Shown here in pieces: positions 50,331 to 62,312 of a DNA stretch of 64,000 nucleotides; position 1 is the stretch's first letter, and every line of letters begins with the position of its first letter. The translations under genes were made by a program, and so were the position numbers. The DNA comes from Rhizomys pruinosus (taxonomy: Eukaryota; Chordata; Mammalia; Rodentia; Spalacidae), in assembly GCA_009823505.1 (NCBI GenBank), contig VZQC01006876.1, positions 3,234,038 to 3,298,037 on the forward strand. The letters run 5' to 3'. The notes under the pieces were generated by a model that was not told the origin of the DNA, ran no database searches, and saw nothing but the letters and a program-made list of their open reading frames with translations.

Positions 50331-51119
50331 TATAGCCTGATTCCTGGGAGAGAAAGAGAAAGAGGGTGAGAAGGAGATACAGGATCTGTGACTTAACAGG
50401 AACAACTAGACTAGCTATGTTGTAGGAAGCTTTCTTTGTAACGAGCAGGTACTAACATGAGGCCCTGCCAAGAGAAGGAGAACACAGTACCCACCTGCGG
50501 CCACTGTAGGGAACTGGCCTCTTGACGCAGAGACCAGCTGGCTACTTCTGTAGCCTGGCCTGAGAGGTCCCTCCAACTCAGGCCCTCGGCCTGGGCCTAC
50601 AAGACACTGTTCCCATTCTTGGCTGTGATTTCCCACCTGCCCAGAGACTGCGGCCCCTGGACAGGAATTTCAGGCTGATGGCTGATGGCCTATCTTCAGC
50701 CTATGCCACTCACAATTCACTTTGCCACACCAGCTATCCAGGTTGGTGGTTCAAGAACCTCTTTCCAACCCACTGGTCACTCAAATGAAATGCAGGCCTG
50801 CTTTGGCTTGTATGCACGCAAAAAATAATGACAGCCGGGAATTCTGTAATGATGGTAATGGAGAATTCGATTTATTGCCCACTACAGCCTGCTTTTATCA
50901 GCCAAATTGACGTCAGCTCCCAGAGCCAATCACAGGACCCCCAATTCTGCGCCACTGTACACTGCTGCCCCACCCAACACCATGCACTTGGGCCACATTG
51001 TCTGCTCCTCCTTGGGGCAGGGTCAGAGAAGTCCCCTGACTCCCATCCACATGGTGCCCTGAGGGGTGCTAGCTGAGGACTAGCCCCCAATTCAAACTGG
51101 ATCTTCCTACCCTATGTAA
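50331..51119. other. Unrecognised moderately GC-rich stretch in left arm
   Basis: No coding similarity that I recognise. The end (tatgtaaatataaataaaaaggag) runs directly into an L1 3' end, so part may be an L1 or LTR body I cannot place. Confidence 0.4.
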
Positions 51120-51440
51120 ATATAAATAAAAAGGAGAGGGGAGATGGGCATAAAGTCCGCCCCTAGCTAAGGAGCTATTGACATTTGACAGCTACTGGGA
51201 GAGGAAGAGCCAGTTTTCCTTAAGGATGTGACCCCCTGGTATGTTGACCACCCTCTGGAGTAGGTTGCACACCCAGGAGGATTTGGGTAGCACAAATTGG
51301 ATTCCATGAGGAAAAAAAAAACCCAAAAGCTGGGTGGGTAGGAAGGTGGAGTGGATCTGGGAGAAGTTTGCAGAGAGGCAGGGCTATGATCAAAATACAT
51401 TGTATAAAACTCTCAAAGTATTTTTTAAGAAAGATACTAT
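51120..51440 (+). mobile_element. L1 3' end (3'UTR)
   Basis: Same family as 13,052: gctaaggagctattgacattt, tgggtgggtaggaagg and caaaatacattgtataaaa. The mirror copy is at about 60,395-60,710. Confidence 0.78.
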
Positions 51441-52910
51441 GGGTAGAATATGGGTAATACCACCTAAAACTCAGCCCTATCCCTTATGCTTGAAGCTGCT
51501 GGCCTTTCTGTTTTTTTTTTTTTAATTTTTTTAAATTTATTTTTGTATGTGTATGAGTGTACTGTCTGCATGTAGGTTTGTGCACCCGTGTTGTGCAATG
51601 CCGCGGAGGTCAGAAGAGGGTCTAGGATTCCCCTGGAACTGGAGTTCTCCTGGAATTGGAGTTTCAGACTGTTCTCGGCCGCCATGTGGGTGCTGGGGAT
51701 CGAACCCGGGTCCTCTGCAAGAGCAGTTGGTGCTCTTAACCACTAGGCTGTCTCTCCAGCCCCGGCCTTTCTGTTTTTAATGATGCCATTTCCCCCTCAA
51801 CACTCCAATTTCTTATTTAGCGAATGGATTTACTTCTTTTTTAGTTAAAAGATGAGAACTATGCTATTAGTCAAAAAATTTCGTAGTTCTTTTATCAGGA
51901 ATAAAGTGCAAAGGAAAGCACAGATCTGATGATAAGGCATGAGAGTATAAATATGAAAGAGTGGGGTATAATGGCACACTCCTTAATCCTAGTACTGGGA
52001 GGGAGAGGCAGACAGATCTTTGAGACTGAGGCCAGCCAGGTCTCCACAGTGAGTTCCATCCAGGCCAGCTAGACCTACAGGGAGAGCCTGTCCCCAAAAG
52101 ACAAAAATAAGTAAGTACATAAATAAGAGATTAGATTCAGGTCTCAAAACAATATGAAAGTAAAAGCTCACTCCAAGTCTCAAAAAGGGGAGACACAAAG
52201 CCAACTTGGACAACCAGAGCAAAGCACTCAAGCACTAATCATATATCAACATCTCAAAGACGAAGAGGAGGGCTTAATGAGATTTCCTCTGGTCAAATTT
52301 AAGATAGTTTGGGGGGCTGGAGAGATGGCCTAGTGGTTAAGAGCGCCGACTGCTCTTGCAGAGGACCCAGGTTCGATCCCCAGCACCCACATGGCGGCCA
52401 AGAACTGTCTGAAACTCCAATTCCAGGAGAACTCCAGTTCCAGGGTAATCCAACACCCTCTTCTGACCTCCGCGGCATTGCATGACACGGGTGCACAAAC
52501 TTGCATGCAGACAGTACATTCATACACATACAGAAAAAAAAAAAAAAAGATAGTTTGGATCTTTACAGGAATTATGATAACGAGGCATATAATACTAAAT
52601 TTAAACACCTAAATTTCTTTAAGCACCTTGATTCTATGGTGAAATAAACAGCAATATGAAAGCAAACTAGAACAGCACCCATATGGAGGCTAACAGCTCC
52701 AGTTCTAGGGGATCCAACACCCTCTTCTGACCTCTGTGGGCTTTGTATGGCCTGAGTGTACTTATATACATGCAGACAATACACTCATACACATAAAATA
52801 AAAATAATAAAATATTTTCTCATTTGCATGAAATGCAGGATTTTATGTGATGTGATACCTTGGCTACTGTATGTTAAAAGCCCTTTTGTGAATATTAAAC
52901 TCTGATTACT

Positions 52911-53340
52911 GTAGTGATTTGAATGAGAAATGTTTCTCATAAACACATGTATTTGAACACTTGTTGGTAGCCCTGTTTGCGGGAGGTTATAGACCTTTAG
53001 GATGTAGAGCTTTGCTGGAGGAAATACATCACTGGGGTAGGCTTTGAGAGTTTATACTCTCGCCCCACTCTGAGTTCTCTCTCTGTGCAGGATGGAAATG
53101 TGACCAGCCAAGTTCCTGCCCTGGCCGCCTGCTGCCATGGCTCCCCTGACACTCTGAATGCCCCCTCTGGAACGATAAACCAAAATAAACTCTTCCATAA
53201 GTTGCTTTGGCATGATTTTTTTTTTTTTTTTGGTCTTTTTGAGACAGGGTCTCCCTGTAGCCCCAGCTGTCCTGGAACTCACTATGTAGACCAGGGTGGC
53301 ATTTGGTCATGATTTTCTTATCACAGTGTATGCATGTATG
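52911..53340 (+). mobile_element. MaLR LTR (MT/ORR1 type) with a B1 insertion
   Basis: Begins tgtagtgatttgaatgagaa and includes gccccactctgagttctct and aaccaaaataaactcttcc, the order of a rodent MaLR LTR. An antisense, truncated B1 (about 53,219-53,295) interrupts its 3' end, with catgatttt on both sides. Confidence 0.82.
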
Positions 53341-53747
53341 GTTTGCATGTATGTAAGTGTACTGATGTTGTACAATGCTGGCAGAGGTAAGAAGAGGGTG
53401 TCATGGATGGTTGTTAGCTGTCATGTGGGTGCTAGGAACCTGGGTCCTCTGCAAGAGCAGTCAGTGCTCTTAATTTCTGAGCATTTCTACAGCCCTTTAA
53501 TTGTCCTTCTTTTTATCTAAGCAAATATCTTCTTGGGTTCACCTGGGCCTGAAAATTTCTAACCTGGCATTCTCTTCTGTGGGCTATGTTTGAGGGCTCA
53601 ATAGATTTTACCTAAACCACCATGGTAAGAGCATTCCTAACTTTTTGTTAGTTTTTTTTTTTTTTTTGTATTTTGTCTGGAAGGGCAGAGCCTGGGTGTT
53701 ATATGTAAAATAAAATATTTTTTTACCAATTTAAAAAGTTTGCTTTA

Positions 53748-55310
53748 GGGGCTAGAGAGATGGCTTAGCAGTTAAGATCACCGACTGCTCTTGTAAAGGA
53801 CTCGGGGTTCGATTCCCAGCACCCACATGGCAGCTAAGTGCCACACCAACTCCAGTGTCACCTGTGTAAGCAATGATGAAAGTCATATTCAAGGCAGGGG
53901 GGGGGAGCAAAGTCCTACGGGGCCTGACCCCCTGGAGGTTCCTGGCAGAACGCTTGGCTAAGATCACCCCCGAGATCCTGATGTTCTCCTAGGATGTTAC
54001 GCTTTTCTGGTGTTGGGCTTGGCATGATATTTTCTGAGTACAACAAAGCCTTTCCTTAAGGCTGGCTTATAGATAAAAAATAAAGTTACTTAGATGTTCC
54101 AGGAGATGACAATTATAACCAAATACCTCCCTTGAACGTCAGGCCACTCGTGAAGCAGGAACTTTCTGTAAATCTTAATAAAAGTTAAGTATAAAAGACC
54201 TTTTCCCTAACAAAGGCTATTGAAAAAACAACATAATATAGGGTGATATCATAGACCAAATACAAAGTAATACAGAGTAATGGATTGTTAAAGAGCCCAA
54301 AATAAAACAATTAAATAGGAATGGTGTTTTTCATCTTACATGACTGTTACTGAGTAAAACAAATTCCAGTGGCGGTTGTGTATGACAAAAAACATTATTA
54401 AGATTAAAGGTAAATTATAGATTTCCCTAAAGAAAAAATAACATAAAAAGAGTCTTTTGATCCTTCTCTCCTGTCTCAGAAAAATGTAATAGATGGACAC
54501 CTCAAATTTCACTCAAAATGGGCACTGAGGGTGTCTGAACCTTTAGCACTCCTTGCTTTATGCAGAGATTGCTGAGGGCTAGGCTTTCTTTGTGCTTATT
54601 AACTTCACAGTAAAAGCAGAACTATTAACCTGAGCAAGTAGTGGAATGGCTTCAAGCCTCTGAGACAAAGGCCTAAATCTTGGCTTTAACTAGACCCATT
54701 CCTTAAAAAAAATAGAAAAGAAAAATTGATAACCTGAAACTTCATAGAACAGGGCTTGCTTTAGTGATAATAGAATTTCAAAAGAAAATTATGGTTTTCC
54801 AGTTTTTCTTTAAAGGGTGTTTTACTTTAGATCTAGGCTTGTGGGTTTATGATTATTATCTACTTTTGAAACAAATTGTATTGTGATTTATCAACTGTAA
54901 CCTGTTATGCTGTAACCCATCAACTGTAACCTATGATTATTGATTAGCATGTAAAACCTGACTTTTAGTAACCTGTTTAATCATTCTGGGAAGTTTGCCA
55001 ATACTCTCCCTGTTTCTTCTTGAATGTACTATAAAATCACTGCCTTGAGCTCAGTAAAATTGCAGCAGATCCAAAAGCCTCTCTTGGTTTTTCTTCTGTA
55101 TGCCATCACCGAACCTGTGTTTTCCTGATTACCAAGGGACCCTGTTTCCCGCAGTTGAGACCCCTGGTTGGGCTTAGTCTGTGGCAGCTAAGAACTGTCT
55201 TTAACTCTAGTTCCAGGGGAATCCAATGCCCTCTTCTGACCTCCTCGGCATTGCAGGACACGGTGCACCAACCTACATGCAGACAGTACACTTATACACA
55301 CGCAAAAATA
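53748..55310 (+). repeat. B2 SINE split by an LTR insertion
   Basis: 5' half at 53,748-53,838 ends ggcagctaag. The 3' half resumes at 55,187 with gctaagaactgtcttta. Together they form one B2. Confidence 0.93.
53839..55186 (+). mobile_element. Solo LTR of an endogenous retrovirus, 1,348 bp
   Basis: Starts TGCCACA and ends TGTGGCA (perfect 7-bp inverted ends with TG..CA). It is flanked by the 6-bp duplication gctaag (53,833 and 55,187), which is the size produced by class II (ERVK-like) integrases. Near the 3' end there is a TATA-like tataaaat (about 55,030), followed by an aataaa-free U5-like stretch with caccgaacctgtgttttcctg. No gag, pol or env coding remains, so it is a solo LTR. Such LTRs are known in cricetid rodents (for example the mys-related group); the family assignment is a guess. 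Confidence 0.88.
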
Positions 55311-55900
55311 ATAAATTTTTTAAAAGTTTGCTTTATCATTATGAAAATATTAAATCACATTAAGAAATTACTGTGATATTATAAGGGGATAAATTTGTAA
55401 AACATTCAAACAACATGTATGAATATTTTATAGCTATATGCAGCATTATATCATACTATATATACTATATATTAGCATCATAAATGTACACAACAACTTT
55501 ACAAACCATCACACAGCCAATGAGCAGTGCCATTGAATACAGTGCATCCAGAGACCACCGAGCCGCCCTGGTAATACGGTATTCCTTCCTAGCTGGCTCT
55601 GTTCTTTCCAGAAGGACCCACACCCAGTCTGAGAAGCCACCTGCTCAAGCAGAACTTTAATTTCTCAAATGCTCCAAAAGTATGTCTTTTATTAATCTGG
55701 GTGCTCAAGGAATTCAGAATGTATTTCCATGTACAATAAGTAGTGTTCTTTTTTTTTTTCTTCAGAGACAAGTTCTCCCTGTAGCCCCAGCTGGCCTGGA
55801 ACTCACTCTGTAGAGCAGGCTGGCCTTGAACTCACAAAGATCCGACTGCCTCTGCCTCCCAAGTGCTAGGATTAAAGGTGTGCGCCACCATGCCCAGCTC

Positions 55901-55934
55901 TTTTTTTTNGACATCTGGGCTATAGGAGGACCTG

Positions 55935-55970
<36 letters not shown>
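55901..55970. other. Centre of the inverted duplication, with the window's only N
   Basis: A T-run, N at 55,909, then a 3' B1 scrap (gacatctgggctatagg...cctgtcttta) and about 30 A residues. The left arm ends tgcccagctc at 55,900 and the right arm begins gagctgggca at 55,971. Confidence 0.9.
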
Positions 55971-55974
<4 letters not shown>

Positions 55975-56674
55975 TGGGCATGGTGGCGCACACCTTTAAT
56001 CCTAGCACTTGGGAGCGAGGCAGTCGGATCTTTGTGAGTTCAAGGCCAGCTGCTCTACAGAGTGAGTTCCAGGCCAGCTGGGCTACAGGAGAACTTGTCT
56101 CTGAAAGAAAAAAAAAAACACTACTTATTGTACATGGAAATACATTCTGAATTCCTTGAGCACCCAGATTAATAAAAGACATACTTTTGGAGCATTTGAG
56201 AAATTAAAGTTCTGCTTGAGCAGGTGGCTTCTCAGACTGGGTGTGGGTCCTTCTGGAAAGAACAGAGCCAGCTAGGAAGGAATACCGTATTACCAGGGCG
56301 GCTCGGTGGTCTCTGGATGCACTGTATTCAATGGCACTGCTCATTGGCTGTGTGATGGTTTGTAAAGTTGTTGTGTACATTTATGATGCTAATATATAGT
56401 ATATATAGTTATATAATGCTGCATATAGCTATAAAATATTCATACATGTTGTTTGAATGTTTTAAAAATTTATCCCCTTATAATATCACAGTAATTTCTT
56501 AATGTGATTTAATATTTTCATAATGATAAAGCAAACTTTAAAAAATTTATTATTTTTGCGTGTGTATAAGTGTACTGTCTGCATGTAGGTTGGTGCACCG
56601 TGTCCGCAATGGCGAGGAGGTCAGAAGAGGGCATTGGATTCCCCTGGAACTAGAGTTAAAGACAGTTCTTAGCT

Positions 56675-58011
56675 GCCACAGACTAAGCCCAACCAGGGGT
56701 CTCAACTGCGGGAAACAGGGTCCCTTGGTAATCAGGAAAACACAGGTTCGGTGATGGCATACAGAAGAAAAACCAGAGAGGCTTTTGGATCTGCTGCGAT
56801 TTTACTGAGCTCAAGGCAGTGATTTATAGTACATTCAAGAAGAAACAGGGAGAGTATTGGCAAACTTCCCAGAATGATTAAACAGGTTACTAAAAGTCAG
56901 GTTTTACATTCTAATCAATAGTCATAGGTTACAGTTGATGGGTTACAGCATAACAGGTTACAGTTGATAAATCACAATACAATTTGTTTCAAAAGTAGAT
57001 AATAATCATAAACCCACAAGCCTAGATCTAAAGTAAAACACCCTTTAAAGAAAAACTGGAAAACCATAATTTTCTTTTGAAATTCTATTATCACTAAAGC
57101 AAGCCCTGTTCTATGAAGTTTCAGGTTATCAATTTTTCTTTTCTATTTTCTTTAAGGAATGGGTCTAGTTAAAGCCAAGATTTAAGGCCTTTGTCTCAGA
57201 GGCTTGAAGCCGTTCCACTACTTGCTCAGGTTAATATTCTGCTTTTACTGTGAAGTTAATAAGCACAAAGAAAGCCTAGCCCTCAGCAATCACTGCATAA
57301 AGCAAGGAGTGCTGAAGGGTCAGACACCCTCAGTGCCCATGTGAAATTTGAGGGGTCCATCTATTATATTTTTCTGAGACAGGAGAGAAGGATCAAAAGA
57401 CTCTTTTTATGTTATTTTTTCTTTAGGGAAATCTATAATTTACCTTTGATCTTAATAATGTTTTTTGTCATACACAACCGCCACTGGAATTTGTTTTACT
57501 CAGTAACAGTCATGTAAGATGAAAAACACCATTCCTATTTAATTGTTTTGTTTTGGGCTCTTTAACAATCCATTACTCTGTATTACTTTGTATTTGGTCT
57601 ATGATATCACCCTATATTATGTTGTTTTTCAATAGCCTTTGTTAGGGAAAAGGTCTTTTATACTTAACTTTTATTAAGATTTACAGAAAGTTCCTGCTTC
57701 TACGAGTGGCCTGACGTTCAAGGGAGGTATTTGGTTATAATTGTCATCTCCTGGAACATCTAGGTAACTTTATTTTTTATCTATAAGCCAGCCTTAAGGA
57801 AAGGCTTTGTTGTACTCAGAAAATATCATGCCAAGCCCAACACCAGAAAAGCGTAACATCCTAGGAGAACATCAGGATCTCGGGGGTGATCTTAGCCAAG
57901 CGTTCTGCCAGGAACCTCCAGGGGGTCAGGCCCCGTAGGACTTTGCTCCCCCCCTGCCTTGAATATGACTTTATCATTGCTCACACAGATGACACTGGAG
58001 TTGGTGTGGCA
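56675..58011 (-). mobile_element. Mirror copy of the solo LTR
   Basis: 1,337 bp, bounded by TGCCACA/TGTGGCA and cttagc duplications, the reverse complement of 53,839-55,186. It shows small deletions and a few substitutions. Confidence 0.9.
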
Positions 58012-61000
58012 CTTAGCTGCCATGTGGGTGCTGGGAATCGACCCCGAGTCCTTTACAAGAGCAGTCGGTGATCTTAACTGCTAAGCCATCTCTCTAGCCC
58101 CTAAAGCAAACTTTTTAAATTGGTAAAAAATAGTTTTATTTTACATATAACACCCAGGCTCGCCCTTCCAGACAGACAAAAAAAAAAAAAAAAAAAAACT
58201 AACAAAAAGTTAGGAATGCTCTTACCATGGTGGTTTAGGTAAAATCTATTGAGCCCTCAAACATAGCCCACAGAAGAGAATGCCAGGTTAGAAATTTTCA
58301 GGCCCAGGTGAACCCAAGAAGATATTTGCTTAGATAAAAAGAAGGACAATTAAAGGGCTGTAGAAATGCTCAGAAATTAAGAGAACTGACTGCTCTTGCA
58401 GAGGACCCAGGTTCCTAGCACCCACATGACAGCTAACAACCATCCATGACACCCTCTTCTTACCTCTGCCAGCATTGTACAACATCAGTACACTTACATA
58501 CATGCAAACCATACATGCATACACTGTGATAAGAAAATCATGACCAAATGCCACCCTGGTCTACATAGTGAGTTCCAGGACAGCTGGGGCTACAGGGAGA
58601 CCCTGTCTCAAAAAGACCAAAAAAAAAAAAAAAATATGCCAAAGCAACTTATGGAAGAGTTTATTTTGGTTTATCGTTCCAGAGGGGGCATTCAGAGTGT
58701 CAGGGGAGCCATGGCAGCAGGCGGCCAGGGCAGGAACTTGGCTGGTCACATTTCCATCCTGCACAGAGAGAGAACTCAGAGTGGGGCGAGAGTATAAACT
58801 CTCAAAGCCTACCCCAGTGATGTATTTCCTCCAGCAAAGCTCTACATCCTAAAGGTCTATAACCTCCCGCAAACAGGGCTACCAACAAGTGTTCAAATAC
58901 ATGTGTTTATGAGAAACATTTCTCATTCAAATCACTACAGTAATCAGAGTTTAATATTCACAAAAGGGCTTTTAACATACAGTAGCCAAGGTATCACATC
59001 ACATAAAATCCTGCATTTCATGCAAATGAGAAATATTTTATTATTTTTATTTTTATGTGTATGAGTGTATTGTCTGCATGTATATAAGTACACTCAGGCC
59101 ATACAAAGCCCACAGAGGTCAGAAGAGGGTGTTGGATCCCCTAGAACTGGAGCTGTTAGCCTCCATATGGGTTGTTCTAGTTTGCTTTCATATTGCTGTT
59201 TATTTCACCATAGAATCAAGGTGCTTAAAGAAATTTAGGTGTTTAAATTTAGTATTATATGCCTCGTTATCATAATTCCTGTAAAGATCCAACTATCTTT
59301 TTTTTTTTTTTTCTGTATGTGTATGAATGTAGTCTGCATGCAAGTTTGTGCACCCGTGTCTGCAATGCCGCGGAGGTCAGAAGAGGGTGTTGGATTACCC
59401 GGAACTGGAGTTCCCTGAATGGAGTTTCAGACAGTTCTTGGCCGCCATGTGGGTGCTGGGGATCGAACCTGGGTCCTCTGCAAGAGACAGTCGGCGCTCT
59501 TAACCACTAGGCATCTCTCCAGCCCCCCAAACTATCTTAAATTTGACCAGAGGAAATCTCATTAAGCCCTCCTCTTCGTCTTTGAGATGTTGATATATGA
59601 TTAGTGCTTGAGTGCTTTGCTCTGGTTGTCCAAGTTGGCTTTGTGTCTCCCCTTTTTGAGACTTGGAGTGAGCTTTTACTTTCATATTGTTTTGAGACCT
59701 GAATCTAATCTCTTATTATGTACTTACTTATTTTTGTCTTTGGGGACAGGCTTCCCTGTAGGTCTAGCTGCTGGATGAACTCACTGTGGGAGACCTGGCT
59801 GGCCTCAGTCTCAAGATCTGTCTGCTCTCCCTCCCAGTACTAGGATTAAGGAGTGTGCCATTATACCCCACTCTTTCATATTTATACTCTCATGCCTTAT
59901 CATCAGATCTGTGCTTTCCTTTGCACTTTATTCCTGATAAAAGAACTACGAAATTTTTTGACTAATAGCATAGTTCTCATCTTTTAACTAAAAAAGAAGT
60001 AAATCCATTCGCTAAATAAGAAATTGGAGTGTTGAGGGGGAAATGGCATCATTAAAAACAGAAAGGCCGGGCTGAGAGACAGCTCTAGTGGTTAAGAGCA
60101 CCAATGCTCTTGCAGAGGACCGGGTTCGATCCCCAGCACCCACATGGCGGCCAGAAACAGTCTGAAAACTCCAATTCCAGGAGAAACTCCAGTTCCAGGG
60201 GAATCCTAGACCCTCTCTGCCCTCCGCGGCATTGCACAACACGGGTGCACAAACCTACATGCAGACAGTACACTCATACACAACAAAAATAAATTTAAAA
60301 AATTAAAAAAAAAAAAACAGAAAGGCCAGCAGCTTCAAGCATAAGGGATAGGGCTGAGTTTTAGGTGGTATTACCCATATTCTACCCATAGTATCTTTCT
60401 TAAAAAATACTTTGAGAGTTTTATACAATAGATTTTGATCATAGCCCTGCCTCTCTGCAAACTCTCCCAGATCCACTCCACCTTCTACCCACCCAGCTTT
60501 TTGGGTTTTTTTTTTTCCTCATGAATCCAATTTGTGCTACCCAAATCCTCCTGGGTGTGCAACCTACTCCAGAGGGTGGTCAACATACCAGGGGGTCACA
60601 TCCTTAAGGAAAACTGGCTCTTCCTCCCCAGTAGCTGTCAAATGTCAATAGCTCTTCTTAGCTAGGGTGGGACTTTAGCCCTCTCCCCTCTCCTTTTTAT
60701 TTATATTTACATAGGGTAGAAGATCCAGTTTGAATTGGGGGCTAGTCCTCAGCTAGCACCCTCAGGGCACCATGTGGATGGGATCAGGGATTCTCTGACC
60801 CTGCCCCAAGAGGAGCAGACAATGTGGCCCAAGTGCATGATGCTGTGTGGGGCAGCAGTGTACAGTGGCGCAAATTGGGGGTCTGTGATTGGGCTCTGGC
60901 GAAAAGCAGGCTGTAGCTGGGCAATAAACAGAATTCTCCATACCATTCACAGACCCATTAACAGAATTCCCGTCATTATTTTTGCGTGCATACAAGCCAA

Positions 61001-61466
61001 AGCAGGCCTGCATTTCATTTGAGTGACCAGTGGGTTGGAAAGATTCCTGAGACCACCAACCTGGATAGCTGGTGTGGCAAAGTGAATTGTGAGTGGCATA
61101 GGATGTAAGATAGGCCATCAGCCATCACCTGAAATTCCTGTCCAGGGGCCTACCGTCTTTGGGCAGGTGGGAAATCACAGCCAAGAATGGGAAACGTGTC
61201 ATTGTAGCCCAGGCGAGGGCCTGAGTTGGAGGGACCTCTGGCCAGGCTACAGATAGCCAGCTGGTCTCTGCGTCAAGAGGCCAGTTCCCTACAGTGGCCG
61301 CAGGTGGGTACTGTGTTTCCTCTTCTCTTGGCAGGGCCTCCATGTTAGTACCTGCTCGTACAAAGAAAGCTTCCTACAACATAGCTAGTCTAGTTGTTCC
61401 TGTTAAGTCACAGATCCTGTATCTCCTTCTCACCCTCTTTCTCTTTCTCTCCCAGGAATCAGGCTA

Positions 61467-61729
61467 TACCCTCTTCAGTTGACAGGCCCTTCCTTCACAT
61501 CTTCAAAACCGATGAAGGCTTTCTGGGCAAGTTTCACCCTGATAGCCATGTCTTAGTCAATGAGACCCTGGGAGACTGCATCTTGCAGTGACAGCTTCTG
61601 ACCAGTGGTAGGGTGAGTGATGCCACCAATTCAGGCCTGAGCTTCCAGAAACCTCTGACCAGTGATGCCATCCATAGCACCCTGCTCTATGCCTTCTGTA
61701 ATAAAGACTTCCTCTACTGATTTTCTGGA
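61467..61729 (-). pseudogene. Dsp-ps: Mirror copy of the Dsp exon 24 fragment
   Basis: Reverse complement of 50,071-50,330 and nearly identical to it, so it arose with the inverted duplication and not by a second copying from Dsp. Confidence 0.9.
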
Positions 61730-62000
61730 AGTTAGAGCCTACAGGTGGGGTGGGCTGGGAAGCAAGCCAACTCAGCCCTTCCCCTTTATGGCTGCAAGAT
61801 AACGTCCTGATTCTACCTGAATCTTTGACATGTAGGCAATGTCAGTTTAAATAATGTAGTATGGTTGGGTATGCTGGTGCACAAGTTTAATCCCAGCAGA
61901 GGAGGTGAATCCTCTGAGTTCAGGACCAGCTTGGTTGCATAGTGAGTTACAGGCCAGCTGTTGCTACAGGAACCTGACCTCTCAGAAAAGACCAAAAAAA

Positions 62001-62041
<41 letters not shown>

Positions 62042-62280
62042 TTTTTTTGTATGTGTATGAATGTACTGTCTGCATGTACGGTGTGCACCCGTGTTGTGCA
62101 ATGCAGAGGTCAGAAGAAGGGCATCGGATTCCCCTAGAACTGGAGTTAAAGATGGTTTCAGCCACCATGTGGGTGCTGGGGATTGAACTCGGGTCCTCTG
62201 CAAGAGCAGTTGGCACTCTAACCGCTAGGCCATTTCTCCCAGCCCCCCAGAAATAATGCGTTGTTTGGGGAATTTCTTGA

Positions 62281-62312
<32 letters not shown>

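Larger units (their letters stand above)
48321..55908 (+). repeat. Left arm of a 7.5-kb inverted duplication
   Basis: Every feature from 48,321 to 55,908 recurs in reverse order and orientation at 55,971-63,442. Outer limits were set by the last shared bases inside the B1 at 48,321 (gcgttgtggc) and 63,442. Contents in order: B1 (+) with long poly-A; MaLR piece 48,593-48,800; B3 (+) 48,848-49,022; B1 (-) 49,118-49,278; (GA)n; B2 (+) 49,550-49,758; B1 (-) 49,795-49,940; Dsp fragment; unrecognised 50,331-51,119; L1 3' end; B2 (-) 51,510-51,766; B1-like (+) 51,962-52,110; B2 (+) 52,313-52,548; B2/B3 piece 52,672-52,810; MaLR; B2 (-) about 53,335-53,495; B2 split by a solo LTR; B1 (-) 55,748-55,900. 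Between 55,310 and 55,748 there is AT-rich sequence I do not recognise. Confidence 0.95.

Noticed and set aside
50331..51119. Possible coding gene in the unrecognised GC-richer stretch
   Set aside because: Only short frames, none conserved between the two arms once small indels are considered, and no splice-site logic.
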